This document shows positions 53,678 to 62,779 of a DNA stretch of 64,000 nt, piece after piece (position 1 is the stretch's first letter; each line of letters opens with the position of its first letter). The notes under the pieces are model-generated. The model had not been told where the DNA came from. It was given only the letters and a program-made list of their open reading frames with translations, and did not search any database. Position numbers and translations under genes: made by a program. This DNA comes from Nisaea sp. (GTDB taxonomy: Bacteria; Pseudomonadota; Alphaproteobacteria; Thalassobaculales; Thalassobaculaceae): contig NZ_JAXMNY010000001.1 in NCBI RefSeq assembly GCF_034670185.1, forward strand, positions 682,001 through 746,000. Reading direction: 5' to 3'.

Positions 53678-55597
53678 ATGGACGAAAAGCCGAAAGACTG
53701 GAAGCCGCATATCGTCCAATGGGTGATCATGGCGCTCGCGGTTGTCGCCATCCTCTCTCTTTCCCGCCTCCTTCCCGGGACCGATTCCCACCCCGTGCGG
53801 AGCTACACGGACTTTAAGGCCATGGTCGCCGGAGGTCAGGTAGCGAGCGTGATGTTCCGGGGGGAGCGGATAGAAGGCCTTCTGCATACCGCTGCGTCGG
53901 GTCCGAGCGGCACGACGACTGCTTTCGTCTCCTACGTCCCGCCGACGGGCGATCCCGCGTTGCTCGATGCACTCCAGAACGCCGGCGTCGAGGTTCAGTC
54001 CCGCCCCGCCGACGAAGCCTCTTGGCTCGTCAGCCTGCTGCCATGGCTGCTGATCGGAGCGTTCTGGTTCTTCATGTATTCGCGCATGTCGGGGATGATG
54101 ACCGGCGGCTTTGGCGGCCGGGGAGGAGCAGGGGATTTCCTGCGAGGCCGGATGAAGTCCGTGACAAAGGCCGAGACGCCGAAGATCCGCTTCGCCGATG
54201 TCGCAGGCCAGGAGAATGCCAAGGCCGAGGTCTCAGAATTGCTGGAATTCCTGCGTGACGCGGAGCGCTATCAGCGGCTTGGCGCGGAAGTGCCGCACGG
54301 CATTCTGCTACAGGGACCACCGGGCACCGGCAAGACCATGCTGGCCCGGGCGTTGGCGGGGGAGGCGGGAGTGCCGTTCTTCCATATGTCAGCCTCCGAG
54401 TTTATCGAGATGTTTGTCGGTGTCGGCGCCTCGCGCGTCCGCACCCTGTTCGACGAGGCCAAGAAAGCGGCTCCGGCTATAATCTTTATTGACGAGCTCG
54501 ACAGTGTCGGCCGGGTGCGTGGCGCCGGTCTCGGTGGCGGGCATGACGAGCGCGAGCAGACACTGAACCAGATTCTTGCGGAAATGGACGGCTTCGAGGG
54601 TCATGAGGCTGTAGTCGTTCTGGCCGCTACCAACCGGCCCGACGTGCTCGATCCTGCGCTGCTGCGGCCCGGCCGCTTTGACCGGCACGTGACGCTGGAA
54701 CTCCCCGACCTGAAGGGCCGTGAGGCGATCCTGAAAGTGCATTGCCGCAATGTGCCGCTTGCCGAAAGTGTCGATCTGCATCTGGTCGCAACCGGAACGC
54801 CGGGCTTTTCCGGCGCCGACCTGAAAAATCTGGTCAACGAGGCTGCGATGGCGGCGGCGCGGGAGAGCTTGCTCAAGGTCGAGCCCCGGCATTTCGACGA
54901 GATGCGTGACCGCATCATCATGGGTGCTGTTCGTACGCTGGCCATCCATCCGGAGGAGCGGCACCGGCTTGCGGTACATGAGTCAGGGCATACCGCCGTC
55001 GCCTATTTCCTGCCCGGCGCAGACCCGCTGCACAAGGTGACGATCATCCCGCGCGGACGTGCCTTGGGCGGTACCCATCAGCTGCCCGAGATCGAACGCC
55101 ATACTCTCACGGAGGAATATCTGAATGACCGGCTGATGGTCATCCTCGGTGGCAGAGCGGCGGAGCAGGTCTTTCTTGGATCCGTTAGTTCGGGCGCCGA
55201 TGAGGACATCCGCATGGCGACCCAGATCGCCCGCTCCATGGTCGGGCGCTGGGGTATGTCAGAGGAAGTCGGCCCGGTCGATGTGCGGGAGAGCGAGTCC
55301 CATCCCTTCCTCGGTCGCGAGATGGCGCAGCCAAGGCACTTTTCGGAGGCAACTGCGGCCGCAGCGGATGTTGCCGTCCGCCGTTATCTTGTTGCGGCGG
55401 AAGAGCGCGCGGTGAATCTTCTCAAGGAGAACGAGCCTAAGGTCACGCGTTTGATTACGGATCTGGAAGAACGGGAAACCCTCGACCGGAACGAGATCGC
55501 AGTCTGTCTCGGGCCGAAGGAAGTCGCGGGCTCGGCCAAGGACGGGAAGAAATCAAAGGGGGCATCCCGGACAGGCGATATCCAGGGTGGCCACTAA
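53678..55597 (+). CDS. ftsH: ATP-dependent zinc metalloprotease FtsH-type
   Basis: 639 residues. One membrane helix at about residues 10-30, the periplasmic FtsH-extracellular domain (VRSYTDFKAMVAGGQVASV) and a second helix (LLPWLLIGAFWFFMYSRM). The AAA domain has Walker A GPPGTGKT at 213-220, Walker B IIFIDELDSVG and the SRH ATNRPDVLDPALLRPGRFDR. The protease site HESGH is at 434-438. This degrades membrane and misfolded proteins. Position before a P-type ATPase, instead of after tilS or hpt, marks it as a probable second, stress-related FtsH. ATG 53663 is an alternative start. 18 bp separate it from the ATPase gene. Confidence 0.94.
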   Translation: MDEKPKDWKPHIVQWVIMALAVVAILSLSRLLPGTDSHPVRSYTDFKAMVAGGQVASVMFRGERIEGLLHTAASGPSGTTTAFVSYVPPTGDPALLDALQNAGVEVQSRPADEASWLVSLLPWLLIGAFWFFMYSRMSGMMTGGFGGRGGAGDFLRGRMKSVTKAETPKIRFADVAGQENAKAEVSELLEFLRDAERYQRLGAEVPHGILLQGPPGTGKTMLARALAGEAGVPFFHMSASEFIEMFVGVGASRVRTLFDEAKKAAPAIIFIDELDSVGRVRGAGLGGGHDEREQTLNQILAEMDGFEGHEAVVVLAATNRPDVLDPALLRPGRFDRHVTLELPDLKGREAILKVHCRNVPLAESVDLHLVATGTPGFSGADLKNLVNEAAMAAARESLLKVEPRHFDEMRDRIIMGAVRTLAIHPEERHRLAVHESGHTAVAYFLPGADPLHKVTIIPRGRALGGTHQLPEIERHTLTEEYLNDRLMVILGGRAAEQVFLGSVSSGADEDIRMATQIARSMVGRWGMSEEVGPVDVRESESHPFLGREMAQPRHFSEATAAAADVAVRRYLVAAEERAVNLLKENEPKVTRLITDLEERETLDRNEIAVCLGPKEVAGSAKDGKKSKGASRTGDIQGGH

Positions 55598-55615
55598 AAA
55601 CCGGGTACCAGTGTA

Positions 55616-58375
55616 ATGGCACTTGTCGCGCGGGCACGGCGCGAGCCGACCAACAAAAAGCCAAACCTGTCGGCCATCGAGACACCGCACAGCCTGACGC
55701 CGGAGCAGGTGCTCCAAGGATACAACGTCGCCTCCGATATCGGGTTGAGCGATGCGGATGTCGGGCGTCGGCGCCAGAGCGCCGGGCCAAACCGGTTGCG
55801 TGCGGCCAAGCGTAAAAACTTATGGACCATCCTCGCCGCCCAGTTCCGCAGCGTCGTTGTCTATCTTCTGATCGCCGCTGCAGCACTTTCAGTCTTCCTT
55901 GGGCAATGGGCCGAGGGAAGCGCCATCCTGGCGGTTCTCTTCATCAATTCGACGATCGGGTTCGTTACCGAATTTAGGGCGGTCCGCTCCATGGAAGCGC
56001 TGCGCCGCCTGGCTAAAGTCCAGGCAACGCTGCGCCGCGAGGGCCAGACCATAACGGTTCCGGCCGAGGACATCGTGCCCGGAGACCTCGTTGTTCTGGA
56101 GGCGGGCGATGTCATCCCGGCAGATCTCAGACTGGTTGAAAACACCGGATTGCATCTCGATGAATCGGCCCTGACCGGCGAGTCCGTGCCGGTCGTCAAA
56201 AATATTGAAGCGGTGCCATCCGACGCGGAGGTCGCTGACCGCAGCTGTATGGCGTTCAAGGGGACTGCTGTCACCAGCGGCAATGGCCTTGGCGTAACCG
56301 TCGCAACGGGCATGGCCACGGAACTCGGTCAGATCGCTGCACTCGCGGACGAGGCTGAGGGAGAGATGTCTCCGCTGGAGAAGCGCCTCGACCGGTTGGG
56401 CGGGCAACTGGTGATTGTCACCCTGGGGCTGACGGTACTCATAGCCATAACGGGTCTCTATGCCGGGCAGGATCTGGTGCCGATGATCCATACGGCCATC
56501 GCCCTGGCGGTCGCCGCTGTTCCCGAGGGTCTTCCTATCGTTGCCACGGTGGCACTGGCCCGCGGCATGTGGCGGATGGCCCGGCGAAACGCGCTGATAA
56601 AGGACCTGTCGGCGGTGGAGACGCTCGGCGCGACGACGATCATCCTGACGGACAAGACGGGAACATTGACCGAGAACCGGATGACGGTCGTCCGGTTGCA
56701 ACTGGAAGAGGGCGTGTTCGATGTCTCGTCAGGCGACGACGGCGCGCCGCCGTCGATAAGCTCGCAAGGTGCCCGGGTCGATATCCAACCCGGGCAACCA
56801 ATCCACATGGCGCTGCGCGTCGGTGTTCTCTGCGGTAACGCGGAGCTTTCGGAAACCGAGAACGGCGCGCCGGGTGTCGGCGATCCGATGGAGACGGCCC
56901 TGCTTGTCGCCGGCCGCGCTGCCGACCTCGACCGGAACGAACTGCTGTCCCTGATGCCGGAAGTGCATGAGGAGCCTTTTGCGACGGAAACCAGGATGAT
57001 GGCCACGACCCATGCAACGGGTGACGGCTTCCTGGTTGCGGTTAAGGGCGCGCCCGAGACGGTTATCGAGCACTGCACTCATGTTTTGACGAACGCCGGT
57101 CCGGTCGCGATGGACGCGGACAGCCGGAAGGCTTGGAACCAGCGCAACGAGGTGATGACCGGCGACGGGTTGCGCGTTCTGGCTCTTGCCATGAAATCCG
57201 CCGAAGCCGCCGACGAAGCACCCTATCGGGAGCTGACGCTGATTGGCCTTGTCGGTTTGCTCGACCCGCCCCGTGCTGACGTTGCGGATGCGATCGCCGC
57301 ATGCCACTCCGCTGGCGTGCGTGTCGCGATGCTGACCGGAGATCATATCGGTACGGCGAAGGCGGTTGCCGCTCAGGTCGGGCTTGCCGATGAAGCTGCC
57401 GCAGCCATGGGGCCGGATGAGCTTGAAAGCCTTGATGGCGGTACGAAGGATGATCACGCGCGACTTCTGGCCACGTCGATCTTCGCCCGGGTTAGTCCGA
57501 AGAAGAAACTTGAGCTGGTCTCGCTCTATCAGCAGAGCGGCGCGGTTGTGGCGATGACTGGAGACGGCGTGAACGACGCTCCCGCTCTGAAAAAAGCGGA
57601 TATCGGGATCGCCATGGGGCGTCGCGGGACCGACGTTGCCCGGGAAGCCGCGGATATGGTGCTGACGGATGACGCTTTTCCGTCGATCGTCGAGGCGATG
57701 CGGCACGGCCGGATAATTTTCTCCAATATCCGCAAGTTCGTCATTTATCTGATGTCCTGCAATCTGAGCGAGATATTGGTCATCGGTGTGGCGACTCTCT
57801 GCGGCTTGCCGCTCCCGCTTCTGCCGCTGCAGATTCTCTATCTGAACCTCGTTACGGACGTGTTTCCGGCCTTCGCGCTCGGGGTTGGCAACGGCGGGTC
57901 GGATATCATGCGCCGACCACCGCGCGATCCGAAGGAGGCTATCCTGGACGGTCGCCGATGGCTCTCGGTCGCGCTGTTCGGTGCCCTGATTACAGTCGCC
58001 ACGCTTGGCGCTTTCATTGTTGCACTCCAGAGCCTCGATTATGCGCCAGAGGACGCGGTGACCATCGCTTTCCTGACGTTGGCTTTCGCCCAGCTATGGC
58101 ATGTCTTCAACATGCGGGGGCGTGGTACAGGGCTGATCCAGAATGAGGTTACGGCCAACCCGTATATCTGGGGGGCGCTGATACTGTGCACGGGATTGAT
58201 TCTCGGAGCTGTTTTCCTGCCAGTCTTGTCGTCGGTGATCGGACTTCAGCCTCCAGGGGCGGAAGGTTGGGTGTTGAGCCTCGGTGCCAGCCTGATTCCA
58301 GTCTTGGTCGGGCAGGGTGCCCGCGTGGTCATGGGGGCTTTTCGAGGTGCCGGCGACAGAACGTCTCATTCGTGA
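55616..58375 (+). CDS. Cation-transporting P-type ATPase (P2/Ca-type)
   Basis: 919 residues. Starts with a cation-ATPase N-domain (HSLTPEQVLQGYNVASDIGLS). TGES is at 187-190 (actuator), PEGL at 303-306 (helix M4, as in Ca/Na/K pumps), the phosphorylated Asp346 in DKTGT, MTGDGVNDAPALKKADIGIAMG in the hinge, and ten helices ending with a C-terminal cation-ATPase domain. The PEGL motif and QILYLNLVTDVFPA suggest Ca2+ or Mn2+/Na+ transport; heavy-metal CPx motif is absent. Closely follows ftsH (18 bp) and probably shares its transcript. Confidence 0.93.
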   Translation: MALVARARREPTNKKPNLSAIETPHSLTPEQVLQGYNVASDIGLSDADVGRRRQSAGPNRLRAAKRKNLWTILAAQFRSVVVYLLIAAAALSVFLGQWAEGSAILAVLFINSTIGFVTEFRAVRSMEALRRLAKVQATLRREGQTITVPAEDIVPGDLVVLEAGDVIPADLRLVENTGLHLDESALTGESVPVVKNIEAVPSDAEVADRSCMAFKGTAVTSGNGLGVTVATGMATELGQIAALADEAEGEMSPLEKRLDRLGGQLVIVTLGLTVLIAITGLYAGQDLVPMIHTAIALAVAAVPEGLPIVATVALARGMWRMARRNALIKDLSAVETLGATTIILTDKTGTLTENRMTVVRLQLEEGVFDVSSGDDGAPPSISSQGARVDIQPGQPIHMALRVGVLCGNAELSETENGAPGVGDPMETALLVAGRAADLDRNELLSLMPEVHEEPFATETRMMATTHATGDGFLVAVKGAPETVIEHCTHVLTNAGPVAMDADSRKAWNQRNEVMTGDGLRVLALAMKSAEAADEAPYRELTLIGLVGLLDPPRADVADAIAACHSAGVRVAMLTGDHIGTAKAVAAQVGLADEAAAAMGPDELESLDGGTKDDHARLLATSIFARVSPKKKLELVSLYQQSGAVVAMTGDGVNDAPALKKADIGIAMGRRGTDVAREAADMVLTDDAFPSIVEAMRHGRIIFSNIRKFVIYLMSCNLSEILVIGVATLCGLPLPLLPLQILYLNLVTDVFPAFALGVGNGGSDIMRRPPRDPKEAILDGRRWLSVALFGALITVATLGAFIVALQSLDYAPEDAVTIAFLTLAFAQLWHVFNMRGRGTGLIQNEVTANPYIWGALILCTGLILGAVFLPVLSSVIGLQPPGAEGWVLSLGASLIPVLVGQGARVVMGAFRGAGDRTSHS

Positions 58376-58405
58376 GCTGGCGCTAACCCCTTTTTCGTCA
58401 CCTTT

Positions 58406-59377
58406 TCAGGAGGCGTCGGGACGCTCAGGCGCCTGAGAGGGACCGCCATGGTCTGTATGGACGGAAACCTTTACGCGGTTTCGTCCGTCTCGCTTTGCCT
58501 CATAAAGCGCTTCGTCAGCCCGTTTGATCTGCTCGTTTATATCGATACCGGGACCGGTAGCATGGCTAGCGCCGACGCTGACCGTAAGTTCCACAATGCT
58601 GGCATCCGGCAAAACGAAGGATTGGGATTCAATTTTGCGGCGAGCCCGCTCCGCAACGATTATGGCGCCCTCCAGATCTGTATTCGGAAGAAGGGCAATG
58701 AATTCCTCGCCCCCCCATCTGCAAAAACTGTCGATGGAGCGAAGTGTACTGCTTGTCAGTTCAGCGAACTCGCGCAGTACATGATCTCCCGCATCGTGCC
58801 CATATCGGTCGTTCAGGGATTTGAAGCGGTCCAGGTCGAAAAACAAGCAAGCCAGACTCATGTAATGGCGGTTGGCGCGCTCACATTCCTTGACTGCAAT
58901 TTCCATAAAGCTTCTGCGGTTCAGATGTCCCGTTAAAGGGTCAATCCTCGCCATTTCCGTCAGGTCGTCGACCAGATCAATGCGCCTGCTGACATCCCGG
59001 CAGATAGCTGCGAATACATAGCTGCTTCCGTTTTGTACGCGCACGATACTGGCGCCGAGCTTGATTTCGTGGCCGTCTAGATGGAGGCCGACGATATAAC
59101 TTTCCCGGTCCCCCATAAACCGCGAATCCTGACCGGTATTGACGAAGTTTTCGATGTCGATGTTGTGCCTGGTATGGAAACGGGAGGGAATCAGCACATT
59201 AAGATCTTTGCCTAAGATCTCTTTTGACTGATAGCCAAACATGTTTTCGGCAGATTGGTTAATATAAATGATTTGTTTTTGTTCATCTATCGCGATGATT
59301 GCATCTGCCGTCTTACCAATGATGTCGCGGTAAAAGGTCTCATCAACTTTTGTGTGCTTTTTGTTTTCTTTTGTCAT
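58406..59377 (-). CDS. PAS-GGDEF diguanylate cyclase
   Basis: 323 residues. A PAS domain (about 15-130; IGKTADAIIAIDEQKQIIYINQSAENMFGYQ) precedes a GGDEF domain with LTGHLNRRSF (about 148) and the active-site GGEEF at 222-226, an accepted active variant. An inhibitory I-site RSID lies at 213-216. It makes c-di-GMP in the cytoplasm; no membrane segment. It could supply the PilZ protein at 24 kb, though only by general function. Its stop lies 30 bp from that of the convergent P-type ATPase gene. Confidence 0.95.
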   Translation of the reverse strand: MTKENKKHTKVDETFYRDIIGKTADAIIAIDEQKQIIYINQSAENMFGYQSKEILGKDLNVLIPSRFHTRHNIDIENFVNTGQDSRFMGDRESYIVGLHLDGHEIKLGASIVRVQNGSSYVFAAICRDVSRRIDLVDDLTEMARIDPLTGHLNRRSFMEIAVKECERANRHYMSLACLFFDLDRFKSLNDRYGHDAGDHVLREFAELTSSTLRSIDSFCRWGGEEFIALLPNTDLEGAIIVAERARRKIESQSFVLPDASIVELTVSVGASHATGPGIDINEQIKRADEALYEAKRDGRNRVKVSVHTDHGGPSQAPERPDAS

Positions 59378-59703
59378 GAGGAATATATGCCCTTCTCCGC
59401 ACTATAGGCTCTGTCTTTAATTTATACTGTATGTGGCGAAGAGGAAGGACAGCAATTTTTCAGGCTTTCCTGTGTGTATTTCTGCGCAGCGGCTCTCGCT
59501 CAGACATTGATAGGGCCTCAGCTCTCGTAAGGATAATTTGCGGCTGACGATCCGGAGCGACCTTGCGTAATCCTCACGCGTATTTGGGATGGGCTGAAGC
59601 AGTGGGAGTGGGAGATGCGAGAAGCGGGACGAAGGCAGCGTGGAATGCTATGTGAGGAAATGTCATTCGGTGCCGAATTGCCTTACTGCTGAGGGAGATC
59701 ATC
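59378..59703. other. Divergent gap before the SDR gene
   Basis: 326 bp without a convincing gene; it should contain the promoter of the cyclase gene and that of the SDR gene. GAGGGAG lies 7-12 bp before the SDR ATG. Confidence 0.5.
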
Positions 59704-60423
59704 ATGAAAAAAGCCATCGTCACAGGACATAGCAAAGGGCTCGGCGCGGGGATTACCGCGGCGCTGCTGGCGGAAGGGTACAATGTGCTTGGCCTTTCCC
59801 GCTCCGCTTTGCCCGGCTTTGAGGCGGGTCTGGAGCAGGTTGCGCTCGATCTCGGGGATGCAGACGCGCTTGCCGCCTGGCTGGATGGCGGGGAGCTGGA
59901 AAGCTTCTTGAAGGGAGCGGAAAGTGCGCTGCTGATCAACAATGCGGGGATCGTTGAGCCGATTGCGCCACTAGGCCGGCAGGGTGCTGTTGCAATCGCC
60001 CGGGCCGTCACCGTGAATATCAGCGCGGCTCTGGTCCTTGCGGACGCATTCGCGGCGGCGAGCACTCATCTTTCCGACCGGCGGCTGGCACATATCTCCA
60101 GCGGCGCCGGACGACACGCCTATACCGGCTGGAGCGTCTACTGCGCGACCAAGGCGGCGCTCGACCAACATGCGAACGGGGTGCGTGAGGATGCGCTGCC
60201 GGGGATGAAGATCGAGAGCCTCGCGCCTGGCGTGCTCGATACCGGTATGCAGTCGACGATCCGGGGGAGCTCGGAAGAGGATTTCGCGCTGCGTGCCCAG
60301 TTTGTCGAATTGAAGGAAACCGGCGCGCTGGCCGACCCGGCCGCTGTCGGGGCCAAAATAGTTGCGCACATGATCGGCGAAAAGTTCGGTGCGGAGACCG
60401 TCACCGATATCAGGTCTGTCTAG
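59704..60423 (+). CDS. Short-chain dehydrogenase/reductase
   Basis: 239 residues. Cofactor motif VTGHSKGLGAGI (TGxxxGxG) at residues 7-17, LLINNAGIV near 80, and the catalytic Ser in HISSGAGRHAYTGWSVYCATKAALD with YxxxK (Tyr-CATK) near 145. It resembles sepiapterin-reductase-like SDRs. The aspartate that would select NAD over NADP is not obvious. The substrate is unknown. Confidence 0.9.
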   Translation: MKKAIVTGHSKGLGAGITAALLAEGYNVLGLSRSALPGFEAGLEQVALDLGDADALAAWLDGGELESFLKGAESALLINNAGIVEPIAPLGRQGAVAIARAVTVNISAALVLADAFAAASTHLSDRRLAHISSGAGRHAYTGWSVYCATKAALDQHANGVREDALPGMKIESLAPGVLDTGMQSTIRGSSEEDFALRAQFVELKETGALADPAAVGAKIVAHMIGEKFGAETVTDIRSV

Positions 60424-60669
60424 AAGAGCAGCACAACCGGGTCTCAGGGCTGGCGGGCCGTTCAAAGTGTGATGGCCTGCCAAGTTTGCCCCATCCGCCG
60501 TTAGTGCCGGTTTTGGGAAGGCGGATTTTCACATCTTTCCATTGTCGGCGTTGGCACGCAGACTCCGGTGGCGTTCAATTTCAGCCTCTGAACCCTGAAC
60601 GGGCCGGTCACTCGCCCGTGACGGGTGTTGATTCGAGCCGGGCTGAAAGAGCGCATATCGTCATCTCCC

Positions 60670-61440
60670 ATGATGACCACGCGACGCACCCTCCTTGGCG
60701 GCATCGCCGCCGCTGGCGCCCTCGGCTTTGCGGCCCTGGCGCGTCCCACCCGGCCCGTGATGGCGGCAACCCGCCGGTCCGGCCCGATCGTCCTTGAGCT
60801 TTTCACCAGTCAGGGCTGCTCCTCCTGCCCGCCGGCGGATGAACTGCTCGGCGAGCTGGCGAAAGCGCCGGACGTGATCGCGCTCGCCTACCATGTCGAT
60901 TACTGGAACTATATTGGCTGGGAGGACCCGTTCTCCTCCAAGGAGATGAGCGACCGGCAGCGGCGCTATGCCCATGCCATGAAGCTCCGCACGATCTACA
61001 CGCCGCAGCTCGTGATCGACGGGGAGGCGGACCTCGTTGGCTCCCGGCGCTCCATCGTGCTGCAGGAACTGGATCGGCGCCGGGCCCAGCGCGGCGGACC
61101 CGGTCTCGCCGTTACGCTCAACCGGAACGGCGAGGATTTCGAACTGCTGCTGGATGCGGAGCAGGGCGGGGATTATGCGGGCACCGAGCTGTTCCTTGTC
61201 GGCAGCGATGACCGCCATGTGACCGAAGTCCCGCGCGGGGAGAACCGAGGTCGCACGCTGGAGGATTTCGCCGTGGTCCGGTTCTATCGGTCGCTCGGAA
61301 CCTGGGACGGCAAGGCGGATATACTCCGTATTCCGGGCAACGCCGCCAGCATGCCGACGGACCGACTGTCGGTCCTCGTGCAGGCACCGGGAAATGGACC
61401 GATCCATGGTGCGGGGGCGCTGGACTTGCGGTCAGCCTGA
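60670..61440 (+). CDS. DUF1223 family secreted thioredoxin-like protein
   Basis: 256 residues. Tat/Sec-like N-terminus (MTTRRTLLGGIAAAGALGFAAL). Mature part has VLELFTSQGCSSCPPADELLGEL with a CxxC at about 52-55, then ALAYHVDYWNYIGWEDPFSS and RTIYTPQLVIDG, which is the defining DUF1223 sequence. It is thioredoxin-like and periplasmic. Function unproven. ATG 60673 is an equal alternative start. Confidence 0.9.
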   Translation: MMTTRRTLLGGIAAAGALGFAALARPTRPVMAATRRSGPIVLELFTSQGCSSCPPADELLGELAKAPDVIALAYHVDYWNYIGWEDPFSSKEMSDRQRRYAHAMKLRTIYTPQLVIDGEADLVGSRRSIVLQELDRRRAQRGGPGLAVTLNRNGEDFELLLDAEQGGDYAGTELFLVGSDDRHVTEVPRGENRGRTLEDFAVVRFYRSLGTWDGKADILRIPGNAASMPTDRLSVLVQAPGNGPIHGAGALDLRSA

Positions 61441-61519
61441 CACGGGAGTTACGCGGACAGGAGGCTTTCGAAGGGAAACAGCGAGAGTAATTGGACACCG
61501 GTTTCGCGGGAATGACGAT

Positions 61520-62020
61520 CTAAGACGACAGAGCGATGGGATTGGCCAGCCCCTCGACGACTTCCGCCATCGGCTGATCCGTCAGCAACCTCGGATCGAC
61601 GATCAGTTTCGAGGATCTGTTTCCGCCGCCAAGGATGATCTCTTTCCGGGCCATCACGTCCGCATCAATCCAGAGCGGGAGGTCCGCCGGAAGTCCCAGT
61701 GCCGTGACGCCGCCGATTTCCTGACCGGTCAGATCTTTCGTCTCCTCCGCACTGGCGAATGACACCTTCCGCGCTTCCAGCTTCTTCCGCACCACCTTGT
61801 TCACGTCCAGCCGATGCGTCGCCAGCACCACGCAGGCGGCATATTTCAGATCGCCCGTCTTGGAGCGGACAAGAATCGTGTTGGCCGAATCTTCCGGTGC
61901 CTTGCCATACCGTTCGCAAAAGACGGCCGTGTCGGCGAGGTCGGGATCGCACTCCATTACCTCATAAGCGTAAGGGGAGGCTTCGAGAATGGCGCGGATT
62001 TCGGGCAGGGTATCAGACAT
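61520..62020 (-). CDS. YbaK/EbsC family aminoacyl-tRNA deacylase
   Basis: 166 residues. LEASPYAYEVMECD, TILVRSKTGDLKYAACVVLATHRLDVNKVVRKKL and the motif VGGVTALGLP-type segment (here IGGVTALGLPADLPLWIDADVM) followed by ILGGGNRSSKLIVDP are hallmarks of YbaK/ProX editing proteins, which hydrolyse mischarged Cys- or Ala-tRNAPro. The conserved lysine is present in DVNKVVRKK. Start at 62020, divergent from hupE 100 bp away. Confidence 0.92.
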   Translation of the reverse strand: MSDTLPEIRAILEASPYAYEVMECDPDLADTAVFCERYGKAPEDSANTILVRSKTGDLKYAACVVLATHRLDVNKVVRKKLEARKVSFASAEETKDLTGQEIGGVTALGLPADLPLWIDADVMARKEIILGGGNRSSKLIVDPRLLTDQPMAEVVEGLANPIALSS

Positions 62021-62119
62021 TGCGGAGGGGCCTCTTGGCTTCGTTAACCTTGTGTGCAAGCGTTGGACTGCGTGACCCATTCCGGGACGCATGATCGACT
62101 TCATCAAAGGATCACAGAC

Positions 62120-62713
62120 ATGATTAAAGCCATTTCCCTTGGCGCTGCAATTCTTGTGGCCAGCGCATCTCCCTCCCTGGCCCATCTTAATCCGGCAGGG
62201 CATGGCTCGTTCTCGGCGGGGCTGTCCCACCCGATGGTCGGAGCGGATCATATCCTGGCGATGGTCGCGGTCGGGATCTGGGCTTTCCAGATGGGCGGCC
62301 GGGCACTGGTTGGCGTGCCGCTGGCCTTCGTCGGCTGCATGGCGCTGGGGTTTGTGCTTGCACTGTCGGGCGTCGCCCTGCCGTTGGTGGAGCCTGCGAT
62401 CCTTGCCTCCGTCGTTGCGCTCGGCCTGCTGGTCGCCTGCGCGGTGAAGCTTCCGGTCACGGTCGGTGCCGTTATCGTTGGTGCCTTCGCACTGTTCCAC
62501 GGATACGCCCATGGCGGTGATATTGGCGGCGCGACGGCGCTTGCCTATGGTGCCGGCTTTGTTGCCGCGACCGCGCTGCTGCATATTGCTGGGCTTGGTG
62601 CCGGTTTGATGGCGGAAAAGCTGTTCTCGGAGCGCGCCGCTCTGGCGACCGCCGTTATGCGCGGCGCCGGTGGCCTGACAGCCGCCGCCGGTCTCGGGCT
62701 GATGATGGCCTGA
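62120..62713 (+). CDS. HupE/UreJ family nickel (or cobalt) transporter
   Basis: 197 residues. Signal-like first helix (AISLGAAILVASASPSLAH), then GLSHPMVGADHILAMVAVGIWA (HX5DH motif) and GAFALFHGYAHGGDIG, characteristic for HupE/UreJ. Secondary transporter for Ni2+ to hydrogenase or urease. Neither enzyme is seen in the window. The frame is open to 62054, but AAGGATC just before ATG 62120 favours this start. Followed by a terminator shared with the convergent ADH gene. Confidence 0.93.
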   Translation: MIKAISLGAAILVASASPSLAHLNPAGHGSFSAGLSHPMVGADHILAMVAVGIWAFQMGGRALVGVPLAFVGCMALGFVLALSGVALPLVEPAILASVVALGLLVACAVKLPVTVGAVIVGAFALFHGYAHGGDIGGATALAYGAGFVAATALLHIAGLGAGLMAEKLFSERAALATAVMRGAGGLTAAAGLGLMMA

Positions 62714-62735
62714 CCGTCTACCGACCAAAACAAAA

Positions 62736-62764
62736 GGCCGCCTTCTATTCGGGAGGCGGTCTTT
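62736..62764. terminator. Bidirectional terminator between hupE and ADH
   Basis: Stem GGCCGCCT/AGGCGGTC (one G-T) with a T-containing tail rightward and A-rich sequence on the left (AAAACAAAA), suited to both converging genes. Confidence 0.75.
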
Positions 62765-62779
62765 CTCGGCGGTCCGGCG

